A DNA stretch of 64,000 nt. Origin: Proteus cibi (GTDB taxonomy: Bacteria; Pseudomonadota; Gammaproteobacteria; Enterobacterales; Enterobacteriaceae). The translations under genes and the position numbers were made by a program. The notes below the pieces were generated by a model. The model was not told the DNA's origin and ran no database searches. It was given only the letters and a program-made list of their open reading frames with translations. Position 1 is the first letter of the stretch, and every line of letters starts with the position of its first letter. Below, one piece after another: positions 56,642-64,000 of this stretch. The DNA lies in assembly GCF_003144405.1 (NCBI RefSeq), contig NZ_PENW01000018.1, positions 214,971 to 278,970 on the forward strand, in the 5' to 3' direction.

Positions 56642-59169
56642 ATAAAGTCGATTCAACACTTATTAATATCATAAAATTTTATCGAGATAGCAAACAAGTT
56701 ATGGGTGGCGACCCCTGTTGGGCTCCGCCTATATTTCCTGATCAAGGTCGATTAACATTGACTGGCCAACAAGTGAAACAAAATATAAAAAAAATTGAAT
56801 ACGAAGAAAATCAAAATAAATCACATCTCACTCAAAAAGACACAACGCAATGTTGTAAAACCTTACATGCTAGTTTTTTCTTTGATGGTACAAATAACAA
56901 TAATAAGAATGATACAGATGATGCAAATCCACCACATCCAACAAATGTGGCAAAGCTTTATCATGCCAGTTCTCCAGATATAAAAGAGGCAATGGATAAA
57001 GGATTTTATGCTTACTATTTACCTGGTGTAGGCACTCCTTTCCCTGAAATAAAAACCTATGAGTATTACAGTTCAGGATTAACTTTTGCAACAGGTGGTC
57101 TAGCTCGTATAAATTGGGCACTGATTCAAATATACAATACATTATATCATGCGGTGACAGGTGATAAATTAACCTTATCGAAAATGCGCACATTGCAGTT
57201 AAATATGGAACCGTCGGAAAGTTATAACCCAACACATATTTTATGTGATCAATTTAGAACGATAAGAAATAAGATTATAAAAAATAAACCCAAATTCGTG
57301 GCTTTAAAATTATATATCTATGGATTTTCTCGGGGTTCAGCGGAAGCAAGAACATTTATATATTGGTTAGATAAATTTCTCACTTATATTTATACACAAG
57401 CTCCACCATTGCGACCATTAATGTTTCCTAAAGGAACTCTCTATGGTATCCCTGTTTCAGTTGAGTTTTTAGGGCTTTTTGATACTGTTGCAGCCGTTGG
57501 ATTAGCTAATGTTATGCCTATGTTTACCGGTCATAATGGCTGGGCTGATGGCACTCAGCAACTCCCAAAATCAGATTTAATTAAAAACTGTTATCATTTT
57601 GTGGCCTCCCATGAGCAACGCCAATCCTTTGCTGTCGATTCGATACGTACACCCGAAGGAAACTATCTCCCTAATACCATAGAAGTCATTTACCCCGGAA
57701 TGCACTCTGATATAGGGGGTGGCTATCCGCCTGGAGATCAAGGTAAAGCTCTAGCTGGTCATGAAGAACTTATCTCTCAAATTACTTTACATGATATGTA
57801 CGCAGCCGCAATAGATGCTGGCGCACCTTTAGCATTAAGCGAAGAGTCTTTTTTATTATTACCCCCTAAACAACAAGACTATTATTTATTTAGAAAAATC
57901 AAACCAGCAACAATAGATGAATTTGAAATATCAAATTCTATAATTAATAAATTTAATATCTGGCGAGAAAAAACCCTTCCCGAAATAACAATAAAGCAAA
58001 AAAATAATAATATAAAATCATATATACCTAACCGTTTTATTACTGACGATATTGAAAGCGTTATTGAATGCCAACTTATTTTAATCACCGCTTGGCGTAT
58101 TGGACGTTATGCATCCCCTCAAGATTCAGCAATGAATCTTACACAACAAGATTTTTTTAAAAATGCACCACAACATGCAGATATAGAAGTGCAACCTTAT
58201 GATCCAGAATTCAGTAAACAAGCAAGTAATGCAATAGCTAAAGAATATTGGGATGTAAATAAAAAAACAGCAGAAATTCGTGAAAAAAGAGAAAAAGAGC
58301 AAAAAAAGCAAAAAAAGCAAAGTGATATTAATAATTGGCAACCTTCACCTAAGCATATAGGCCCGCCTTTATTTGATGCAACTAATTCAAGGGGACAATT
58401 TTGGGAAGCATCCTTAGAATTTAAAGCTGATTATGAAGATATATCTCGGCCTCCTCCTTTAATTGATACAAAACACCAAAAAGTAAAACAATTTTGTGAA
58501 TCAATGAATTATTATCATTCTGATAACCCTTATTATATACCCGATAAAAAATGCGATTCACTTCCTGAATATAGTTTTCCAGTTAGTGTGGATATTCAAG
58601 CAAGCATATTACAAGAATTAGGTGGAGAAATTCAAGATTATGCATATTTAATTACATACCAAGATGAACGCAATGAATATTTAAGTCTAAAAGAAAAAAG
58701 TGAAAAATTATATTCTACTTTAAAAAGTGCTTTAGTTAAAAATGATAAAGACTCTTATATAGGAAAAATAGTTGATCTGTTAGATAACCATATACATGAT
58801 TCGAGAGCTTGGTTTATGCATTCTGAAAGTGGTATTAGAGAGCCTTTTAGTAGTTATTTCTTATCTCGTATGATTTATTTTGGAGAACATTGGAATAAAT
58901 CGATGCAATTAATTTCCAATAATGGGTTTATTTATGGCATTAAAAACATAGAAAAAATTTATTACTTTTATTATTTACCTACTTATGGATTAAAAATTTT
59001 AATTAAAGAAACAGGGGAAGATGTTGAAATAAACAATAACGAACGACCAACCCCCACAAATAATATATTATATCAAATAAAAAAAATTGATAAATTAATT
59101 CAGCAAAATAAGATACAAGAAACAAAAAATGCATTAAAAAAACACTTCACTGAAATAAATATCAATTAA
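56629..59169 (+). CDS. Tle1-like T6SS phospholipase effector (DUF2235)
   Basis: 846 residues. DUF2235 core: SFFFDGTNNNNKND, the nucleophile motif GFSRGSAEAR (Ser234 in GxSxG), GLFDTVAAVGLA with a likely acid Asp and HSDIGGGYPPGDQG with the catalytic Asp/His surroundings. Tle1 enzymes hydrolyse membrane phospholipids of rival cells. The C-terminal half is very Lys/Asn-rich and much more AT-rich than the T6SS core, suggesting exchange of this cassette. It follows its putative immunity gene and precedes vgrG. Confidence 0.88.
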   Translation: MSEINKVDSTLINIIKFYRDSKQVMGGDPCWAPPIFPDQGRLTLTGQQVKQNIKKIEYEENQNKSHLTQKDTTQCCKTLHASFFFDGTNNNNKNDTDDANPPHPTNVAKLYHASSPDIKEAMDKGFYAYYLPGVGTPFPEIKTYEYYSSGLTFATGGLARINWALIQIYNTLYHAVTGDKLTLSKMRTLQLNMEPSESYNPTHILCDQFRTIRNKIIKNKPKFVALKLYIYGFSRGSAEARTFIYWLDKFLTYIYTQAPPLRPLMFPKGTLYGIPVSVEFLGLFDTVAAVGLANVMPMFTGHNGWADGTQQLPKSDLIKNCYHFVASHEQRQSFAVDSIRTPEGNYLPNTIEVIYPGMHSDIGGGYPPGDQGKALAGHEELISQITLHDMYAAAIDAGAPLALSEESFLLLPPKQQDYYLFRKIKPATIDEFEISNSIINKFNIWREKTLPEITIKQKNNNIKSYIPNRFITDDIESVIECQLILITAWRIGRYASPQDSAMNLTQQDFFKNAPQHADIEVQPYDPEFSKQASNAIAKEYWDVNKKTAEIREKREKEQKKQKKQSDINNWQPSPKHIGPPLFDATNSRGQFWEASLEFKADYEDISRPPPLIDTKHQKVKQFCESMNYYHSDNPYYIPDKKCDSLPEYSFPVSVDIQASILQELGGEIQDYAYLITYQDERNEYLSLKEKSEKLYSTLKSALVKNDKDSYIGKIVDLLDNHIHDSRAWFMHSESGIREPFSSYFLSRMIYFGEHWNKSMQLISNNGFIYGIKNIEKIYYFYYLPTYGLKILIKETGEDVEINNNERPTPTNNILYQIKKIDKLIQQNKIQETKNALKKHFTEININ

Positions 59170-59222
59170 TACTTTTAACTCAAGGGTAAATACAGAAAGT
59201 TTGTTAATAATAAACAAACGGG

Positions 59223-61643
59223 ATGTGTTTATATCATTTCACTATGAATTTAAAAAAAACAACTCAAGCTCTACTTAACGGACAAAATCGCTATCACCTT
59301 AATGTACAGGGTTGTGATGTTTTACTTGATGTAGAATATTTCACAGGACGCGAAGCAATAAGTGATACCTACCATTATCAAATTACTTTTACCTGCCAAG
59401 CTCAGGATTTACAACCGCAACAACTGTTGCGTCGTAGTGCGACACTTTCTTTTACTCCTCCACTCAATAGCATTACAGAATTAGCAACTCAAGAGCCCAT
59501 CACCAAGCAAGTTCACGGCGTTGTCACACAATTTCGGCGCCTATCTGGATCAAAAGATGAAGCCCGTTATCAATTAGTTATTGAGCCCGTATTTGCCTTA
59601 TTACGCCATCAGATACGTTCTCATCGCTTTTTCCTCAATCAGTCTGTTACTGATGTCGTTAGTCAAATTTTACGTGAGCATAATTTTAAAGATTGGGAAT
59701 TTGAATTTACACTTAAAAATGAATATCCCAAACGTGAGCAAATAAACCAATATAATGAAAGTGATCGTCAATTTATCGAACGACTATTAAGTGAAGTCGG
59801 TATTTTTTATTCGTTCTATTTGCAAGACCAAACACAAACTGAAGTGATCCGATTTGCTGATCGCCAAAGTGCTTATACCTTTGATAAAACCCTGCCTTTA
59901 AATAGCCCATCAGGCATGAACGATAATCATCAAGAAAGTGTGTGGGGATTATCTCTGCGTCATCAAGTGGTCGAACAAAATGTATTAACCAAAGATTACA
60001 ACCATCGACAAGCACAAGATACCTTGATTTCAGCAGTAACGGATATGACCCGTGGTGAAGGTGAGGAGATCCATTATGGTGAAGTTTATCATTATCAGGC
60101 TCGACATCTTTCTCGCGGTGATAAACTCAACCCTGAAGCAGAAACCGCCAACTTTTGGGCACGGCTTGATCATGAGCGCTTTTTAACTCGTCAAACGCGC
60201 TTAAAAGGCGAAAGTAATGCAGCTTTTCTCTCTCCATTACAAGTGATAACCATCACTGATAACGCAATACCTTCATCATTACCGTCTGTGTTTCAATCAC
60301 CGATTTTAATCACTCGTCTACGTTTTAGTGGTGGTCGAGAAAAAGCGTTGCAAGTCCGATTTAATGCGATTCCTTACAGTGAAACCCTTTGCTGGCGACC
60401 TACTGTTAAACCGCGTCCTATTATCACAGGTACACTTACCGCACGTATCACCAGTGCTAAAGATAACGATATTTATGCGCATCAAAATGAAGATGGCTTT
60501 TATTGGGTAAAATTTGATGCCGATCGTGATGAAAAACCCTTGGGTTATGAAAGCATGCCAGTGCGCCTTGCAAAACCTTATGCTGGTGACACTTACGGGA
60601 TGCACTTTCCTCTAATCCAAGGGACAGAAGTCGCTATCGCTTTTCATGAAGGCGACCCTGACCGACCTTATATCGCCCATGCGCTTCATGATTCACGTCG
60701 TCCAGACCATGTAACCGACAAAAATAATACCCGCAATGTTATTCGTACACCGGCTAATAATAAGCTACGTATGGAAGATAAACGCGGTGAAGAACATATC
60801 AAAATCAGCACTGAATATGGCGGTAAATCACAATTAAATTTAGGGCATATTGTTGATGCCAATCGAGATAAACGTGGCGAAGGCTTTGAGTTACGCACTG
60901 ACAGTTGGGGGGCAATAAGAGCCGGTAAAGGATTATTTATTAGTGCAGATAATCAAGCCAAAGCAGGCGGTGAAGTGCTGGCGATGGAACCTGCAATATC
61001 GTTAGTAAAAGGGGCAATAAGTCAACTCGATGATTGTAGAGAAATTACCCAAGCACACCACAATCTCCAACCAGAAAAAGCAGGGTTAGATAATCTTTTA
61101 AAAAATACGGACAAACTGGCATCCCCTTCTATTCTAATGCATGCTCCAGAAGGAATTGGCATTATTACCAATGAAACAATTCTTATGCAAAGTGTAGGAA
61201 CACTCTATGCACAATCTAAAGGTGAAATGCATTTATCTAGTACAGAGAATATAGCCACCAACGCTTACAAAAAAATCTCTATGCTATCTCAAAAAGAAGG
61301 AATTCGAATTGTCTCAGGGAAAGGACCTTTTGAATTAGAATCGCATGGCGATATCTTCGAAGCAACAGCGCTTAAAGATATTACCGTACAATCAACTCAA
61401 GGCCATCTTCAATTAACCGCTAAAAAGGGTATCACACTCGGTTGTGGAGGTGGGTACATCAAAATAATGCCTGATGGACAAATTGAAATTCATACACCAA
61501 GTCGATTAAGTCTAAAAGGGCAACATATTTGGAGTGAGCCGGCAAGTGAAGATTTTCCATTACCAGATCTTCCTCAATCTGTTTGTAAAGAGTGTTTAAA
61601 GAAAGCACAAGAAAATGCTATGGGAGTCGCCATTCGTGAATAA
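59223..61643 (+). CDS. vgrG: T6SS spike protein VgrG (TssI)
   Basis: Up to 806 residues: gp27-like part (YFTGREAISDTYHYQITFTC, SDRQFIERLLSEVGIFY), gp5-like OB fold (GTLTARITSAKDNDIYAHQNEDGFYWVKFD, IQGTEVAIAFHEGDPDRPYIAHALHDS) and a C-terminal DUF2345 beta-needle (HGDIFEATALKDITVQSTQGHLQLTAKKGITLGCGGGYIKI). No extra toxin domain follows; the tail SVCKECLKKAQENAMG is short and Cys-bearing. The start may be the ATG at 59244 (MNLKKTTQA); neither has a clear ribosome site. Confidence 0.93.
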   Translation: MCLYHFTMNLKKTTQALLNGQNRYHLNVQGCDVLLDVEYFTGREAISDTYHYQITFTCQAQDLQPQQLLRRSATLSFTPPLNSITELATQEPITKQVHGVVTQFRRLSGSKDEARYQLVIEPVFALLRHQIRSHRFFLNQSVTDVVSQILREHNFKDWEFEFTLKNEYPKREQINQYNESDRQFIERLLSEVGIFYSFYLQDQTQTEVIRFADRQSAYTFDKTLPLNSPSGMNDNHQESVWGLSLRHQVVEQNVLTKDYNHRQAQDTLISAVTDMTRGEGEEIHYGEVYHYQARHLSRGDKLNPEAETANFWARLDHERFLTRQTRLKGESNAAFLSPLQVITITDNAIPSSLPSVFQSPILITRLRFSGGREKALQVRFNAIPYSETLCWRPTVKPRPIITGTLTARITSAKDNDIYAHQNEDGFYWVKFDADRDEKPLGYESMPVRLAKPYAGDTYGMHFPLIQGTEVAIAFHEGDPDRPYIAHALHDSRRPDHVTDKNNTRNVIRTPANNKLRMEDKRGEEHIKISTEYGGKSQLNLGHIVDANRDKRGEGFELRTDSWGAIRAGKGLFISADNQAKAGGEVLAMEPAISLVKGAISQLDDCREITQAHHNLQPEKAGLDNLLKNTDKLASPSILMHAPEGIGIITNETILMQSVGTLYAQSKGEMHLSSTENIATNAYKKISMLSQKEGIRIVSGKGPFELESHGDIFEATALKDITVQSTQGHLQLTAKKGITLGCGGGYIKIMPDGQIEIHTPSRLSLKGQHIWSEPASEDFPLPDLPQSVCKECLKKAQENAMGVAIRE

Positions 61644-62418
61644 TACATTGCAAGTCCCCTCAAAAGAAATAACGACACAGTGGATAAATCAATTAAAATT
61701 AATCTCAGAAAAAACGCATCTAGATTACATTGATATTATTATTGATCAAGCAGGACTAGAGAACCCTATTGTTCCAGCGTTAATCAAAATGGATAATGAG
61801 ATTAGATGGTTTTCTCTTTTCACTAATATGCCAGAAGAAGGTTTTTTGGAACAAGCCCCTCTACTTATTCGTATTGAGTGGAATAAAAGCACACACTTAA
61901 TTTTAATAGAAAAGTTGTTTGAGTTACTTTATTCAGAACCTAGATTATTAATAACATCATCCCCACTTTCCTTTAATATGTTATCTACTTTTTTACTTTC
62001 TCTTGCAGAAGTAGAATGGGGATTTAAATCTTGTTTACTTCGTTTTTATGATACACGCGTATTTCCAACATTAGTAAATAATATTCTTACCTCAGAACAA
62101 CAAAAAAGATTTACTGATATTACTTTTATTTGGGGCTGGCTAGATAGAGATAATGATATGAGTTGGTTACTAGGAAGTTATCACCCAGAGATTGAAGATA
62201 AAAGTTTTCCAATAATGCAGTTTAATGATGCTCAAATAAATAAAATTGGCTGTATTAGTGATGCTGAAGAATTAAGGTCATATTCTGAATTTAATAACAC
62301 CTCCATAACTCAAGAAGAAAATTTCAATTACTTATATAACCTTGCTATTCAAGCTAATAATAGTGACCACTTAGGCACTGTAGAGGAATATATTCGCAAA
62401 CACTCTTTTAATAATTAA
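61636..62418 (+). CDS. DUF4123 effector adaptor (Tap/TEC family)
   Basis: 260 residues from a GTG (VNNTLQVPSK) overlapping the vgrG stop, with GGGAG nine bases upstream; an ATG 21 bases earlier is possible. DUF4123 features: YIDIIIDQAGLENPIVPAL, LLIRIEWNK, PLSFNMLSTFLLSLAEVEWGFKSCLLRFYDTRVFPTL. Such adaptors load an effector onto VgrG. The likely cargo is the Tle1-like lipase or the PAAR protein. Confidence 0.87.
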   Translation: MNNTLQVPSKEITTQWINQLKLISEKTHLDYIDIIIDQAGLENPIVPALIKMDNEIRWFSLFTNMPEEGFLEQAPLLIRIEWNKSTHLILIEKLFELLYSEPRLLITSSPLSFNMLSTFLLSLAEVEWGFKSCLLRFYDTRVFPTLVNNILTSEQQKRFTDITFIWGWLDRDNDMSWLLGSYHPEIEDKSFPIMQFNDAQINKIGCISDAEELRSYSEFNNTSITQEENFNYLYNLAIQANNSDHLGTVEEYIRKHSFNN

Positions 62419-62466
62419 ATTATTCATATTACTATTTTTCAAATTCACACTTAAAAAGAAAATAAA

Positions 62467-62724
62467 ATGAAAAAGATAATTAGAGTTGGAGATACTTTAA
62501 ATCCTTATGGTGGAAAAGTGATGACCGGAAGCTACTTAGCGTATGGAAAACCTGTCGCTTGTATTGGTGATTCTGTTATTTGTAATAAACATGGTGAAAA
62601 TCAAATTATCGAAGGAGCAACAAACTCAATCATAAATAAAAAAGCAATTGCATTAGATGGACATCATTGCGCTTGTGGTTGTACTTTAGTAAGTTCCCTT
62701 TCTAACATCAATGTTAAATCATAA
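62467..62724 (+). CDS. PAAR spike-tip protein
   Basis: 85 residues made only of a PAAR domain: MKKIIRVGDTLNPYGGKVMTGS, GKPVACIGDSVICNKHG, GHHCACGCTLVSSL (zinc-site His/Cys). It sharpens the VgrG spike and helps recruit effectors. AAGAAAAT precedes the ATG. Confidence 0.92.
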   Translation: MKKIIRVGDTLNPYGGKVMTGSYLAYGKPVACIGDSVICNKHGENQIIEGATNSIINKKAIALDGHHCACGCTLVSSLSNINVKS

Positions 62725-62774
62725 ACTAATTATTTATATTTCATTATTATTTTATAATAAATAAAGTAGGTAAT

Positions 62775-63302
62775 ATGATTAAATTAAAAATAATATTATT
62801 AATTCTAGCCTATTCCTTTTTCCTTTCCGGTTGTGCCAATGCGAGTGCTTGGGGGACAAAACCGGAAAACTCCATATTGGGAGCGGGGCTTCAAGGCTAT
62901 AACCACACTCAATACAGTATTACCGCGTTTTCGATTAATGAAGGTTACGGCAGTATTGGCGGCACGGTATGTTGTGTCATGATCCCTGAAAAATGGCGCC
63001 CTAATTTAATCGCGCATATTCAATGGGAAAAACTCGATAAAAGTAAAATATCTCCAGCACCTGATTTTGATCAAGTAGAAGCCTATAACCGCTGGGAAAA
63101 AGAATTAGACCGTTATACGACTTATCACGAAGCCTGGGTGCCTATTCCGCAATATGATAAAGAAGTGTGTGGGGTCGATGTCCATTTTTTACCTTGTGAC
63201 GAAGTGAAAATCACCACGTCTTGCTATAGCTATGGTGATCCTGAATACCCAATTAATGAGCCTCATAATTTGAAGGAGCCCGCCGTATGTCCCCAAAAAT
63301 AA
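62775..63302 (+). CDS. DUF3304 lipoprotein, copy 1 of a tandem array
   Basis: 175 residues with a lipoprotein signal (LILAYSFFLSGC, Cys20) and the DUF3304 domain (LQGYNHTQYSITAFSINEGYGSIGG, CCVMIPEKWRPNLIAHIQW, VDVHFLPCDEVKITTSC). A likely periplasmic membrane-tethered immunity protein. From GGGGGACAAAACC on it is the same as copy 2, while the signal peptide differs, so the duplication took in the mature part and the start of the next copy. Confidence 0.85.
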   Translation: MIKLKIILLILAYSFFLSGCANASAWGTKPENSILGAGLQGYNHTQYSITAFSINEGYGSIGGTVCCVMIPEKWRPNLIAHIQWEKLDKSKISPAPDFDQVEAYNRWEKELDRYTTYHEAWVPIPQYDKEVCGVDVHFLPCDEVKITTSCYSYGDPEYPINEPHNLKEPAVCPQK

Positions 63303-63974
63303 CCTTTTGGCGAATTTTCCCCAAGCTTGTCTCACTATTAATTATCTCTTTTTTCCTTTCCGGTTGCGCCAATGCCGGTTCTTGGGGGACAAAACCGGAA
63401 AACTCCATATTGGGAGCGGGGCTTCAAGGCTATAACCACACTCAATACAGTATTACCGCGTTTTCGATTAATGAAGGTTACGGCAGTATTGGCGGCACGG
63501 TATGTTGTGTCATGATCCCTGAAAAATGGCGCCCTAATTTAATCGCGCATATTCAATGGGAAAAACTCGATAAAAGTAAAATATCTCCAGCACCTGATTT
63601 TGATCAAGTAGAAGCCTATAACCGCTGGGAAAAAGAATTAGACCGTTATACGACTTATCACGAAGCCTGGGTGCCTATTCCGCAATATGATAAAGAAGTG
63701 TGTGGGGTCGATGTCCATTTTTTACCTTGTGACGAAGTGAAAATCACCACGTCTTGCTATAGCTATGGTGATCCTGAATACCCAATTAATGAGCCTCATA
63801 ATTTGAAGGAGCCCGCCGTATGTCCCCAAAAATAACCTTTTGGCGAATTTTCCCCAAGCTTGTCTCACTATTAATTATCTCTTTTTTCCTTTCCGGTTGC
63901 GCCAATGCCGGTTCTTGGGGGACAAAACCGGAAAACTCCATATTGGGAGCGGGGCTTCAAGGCTATAACCACAC
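62857..63974 (+). repeat. 533-bp tandem duplication of DUF3304 genes
   Basis: From 62857 the sequence recurs at 63390 and at 63923, each time 533 bp later, with no difference noticed between the first two copies over about 450 bp. The third copy stays the same only to 63974, then changes sharply. Confidence 0.9.
63287..63835 (+). CDS. DUF3304 lipoprotein, copy 2
   Basis: 182 residues. The signal peptide MSPKITFWRIFPKLVSLLII-SFFLSGC differs from that of copy 1, but the mature protein is the same apart from AGS for ASA next to the lipid-bearing Cys. Its start overlaps the end of copy 1 by 16 bases (the AGGAGC of the KEPA codons serves as its ribosome site), so translation should be coupled along the array. 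Confidence 0.85.
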   Translation: MSPKITFWRIFPKLVSLLIISFFLSGCANAGSWGTKPENSILGAGLQGYNHTQYSITAFSINEGYGSIGGTVCCVMIPEKWRPNLIAHIQWEKLDKSKISPAPDFDQVEAYNRWEKELDRYTTYHEAWVPIPQYDKEVCGVDVHFLPCDEVKITTSCYSYGDPEYPINEPHNLKEPAVCPQK

Positions 63975-64000
63975 ACAATTTGAAATTTCAGGATTTTCAA
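63820..64000 (+). CDS. DUF3304 lipoprotein, copy 3, cut by the window edge
   Basis: The first 60 codons are visible. Signal peptide and mature start equal copy 2 as far as LQGYNHTQ, then the sequence turns to FEISGFS in place of YSITAFS. It is thus a hybrid: a shared front joined to a different DUF3304 body. The remainder lies outside the window. Confidence 0.8.
   Translation, partial: MSPKITFWRIFPKLVSLLIISFFLSGCANAGSWGTKPENSILGAGLQGYNHTQFEISGFS

Overview
The window looks like chromosome of a Proteus species of the P. vulgaris group. The base composition is low-GC. The two adjacent PL8 lyases match, as I remember them, the P. vulgaris chondroitinases ABC I (1021 aa, H501/Y508 in place) and ABC II (1013 aa). 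The other genes (clcA, kch, yceI/yceJ, aga, kba, kdu, T6SS) are typical of Morganellaceae/Enterobacterales. No alignment or search was run; identities come from recognising sequences and motifs.

Layout. 1-10.6 kb is ordinary backbone: an AGCS symporter (cut by the left edge), clcA, tehB, kch, an Ntn-hydrolase, yceI-yceJ, an orphan RpiR-type regulator, a very short YadA-like trimeric autotransporter and a GNAT protein. 10.9-43.3 kb is a glycosaminoglycan (chondroitin sulfate type) utilisation island. Its parts are a Tat-exported sulfatase, an OmpG/KdgM-like porin, a classical autotransporter and chondroitinases ABC I and II on the + strand; a long minus-strand operon agaR-kbaZ-agaS-agaVWEF-agaA-kduI-kduD-unsaturated uronyl hydrolase; and on the + strand again anSME, a Sec-exported sulfatase, a DUF2264 protein and kbaY-kdgK-eda-DJ-1/PfpI. 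Inside the island, at 22.0-25.05 kb, sit six tandem ~517-bp units that I read as hok/sok-type type I toxin-antitoxin modules. 43.4-64 kb carries a PLD-family protein, a self-cleaving CI/LexA-like repressor with three operators, and part of a type VI secretion locus: tssB, tssC, tssK, tssL, an OmpA-domain protein, hcp, clpV, then DUF3304-Tle1-like lipase-vgrG-DUF4123-PAAR and a tandem array of DUF3304 lipoproteins that runs off the right edge.

How the island should work (inference from families). Chondroitinases in the periplasm or outside cut the polymer to unsaturated disaccharides. The sulfatases, activated by anSME in the cytoplasm, remove sulfate. The mannose-family PTS AgaVWEF brings in GalNAc or, more interestingly, the desulfated disaccharide, because the uronyl hydrolase has no signal peptide and should be cytoplasmic. 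GalNAc-6-P goes through AgaA, AgaS and the KbaYZ aldolase; the unsaturated uronate goes through KduI, KduD, KdgK and Eda to pyruvate and glyceraldehyde-3-P. No tagatose-6-phosphate kinase gene is present. Repeated CTTTC-rich sites before the sulfatase, agaR, anSME and kbaY suggest one AgaR regulon.

The most striking non-routine structure is the six-fold hok/sok array. Each unit carries a promoter, a 5' GGGTGCTT and a 3' AAGCACCC (AAGCATCC in one unit) able to pair as in Hok mRNA fold-back inhibition, an antisense promoter with a Sok-like terminator hairpin, and one of two different toxin reading frames.
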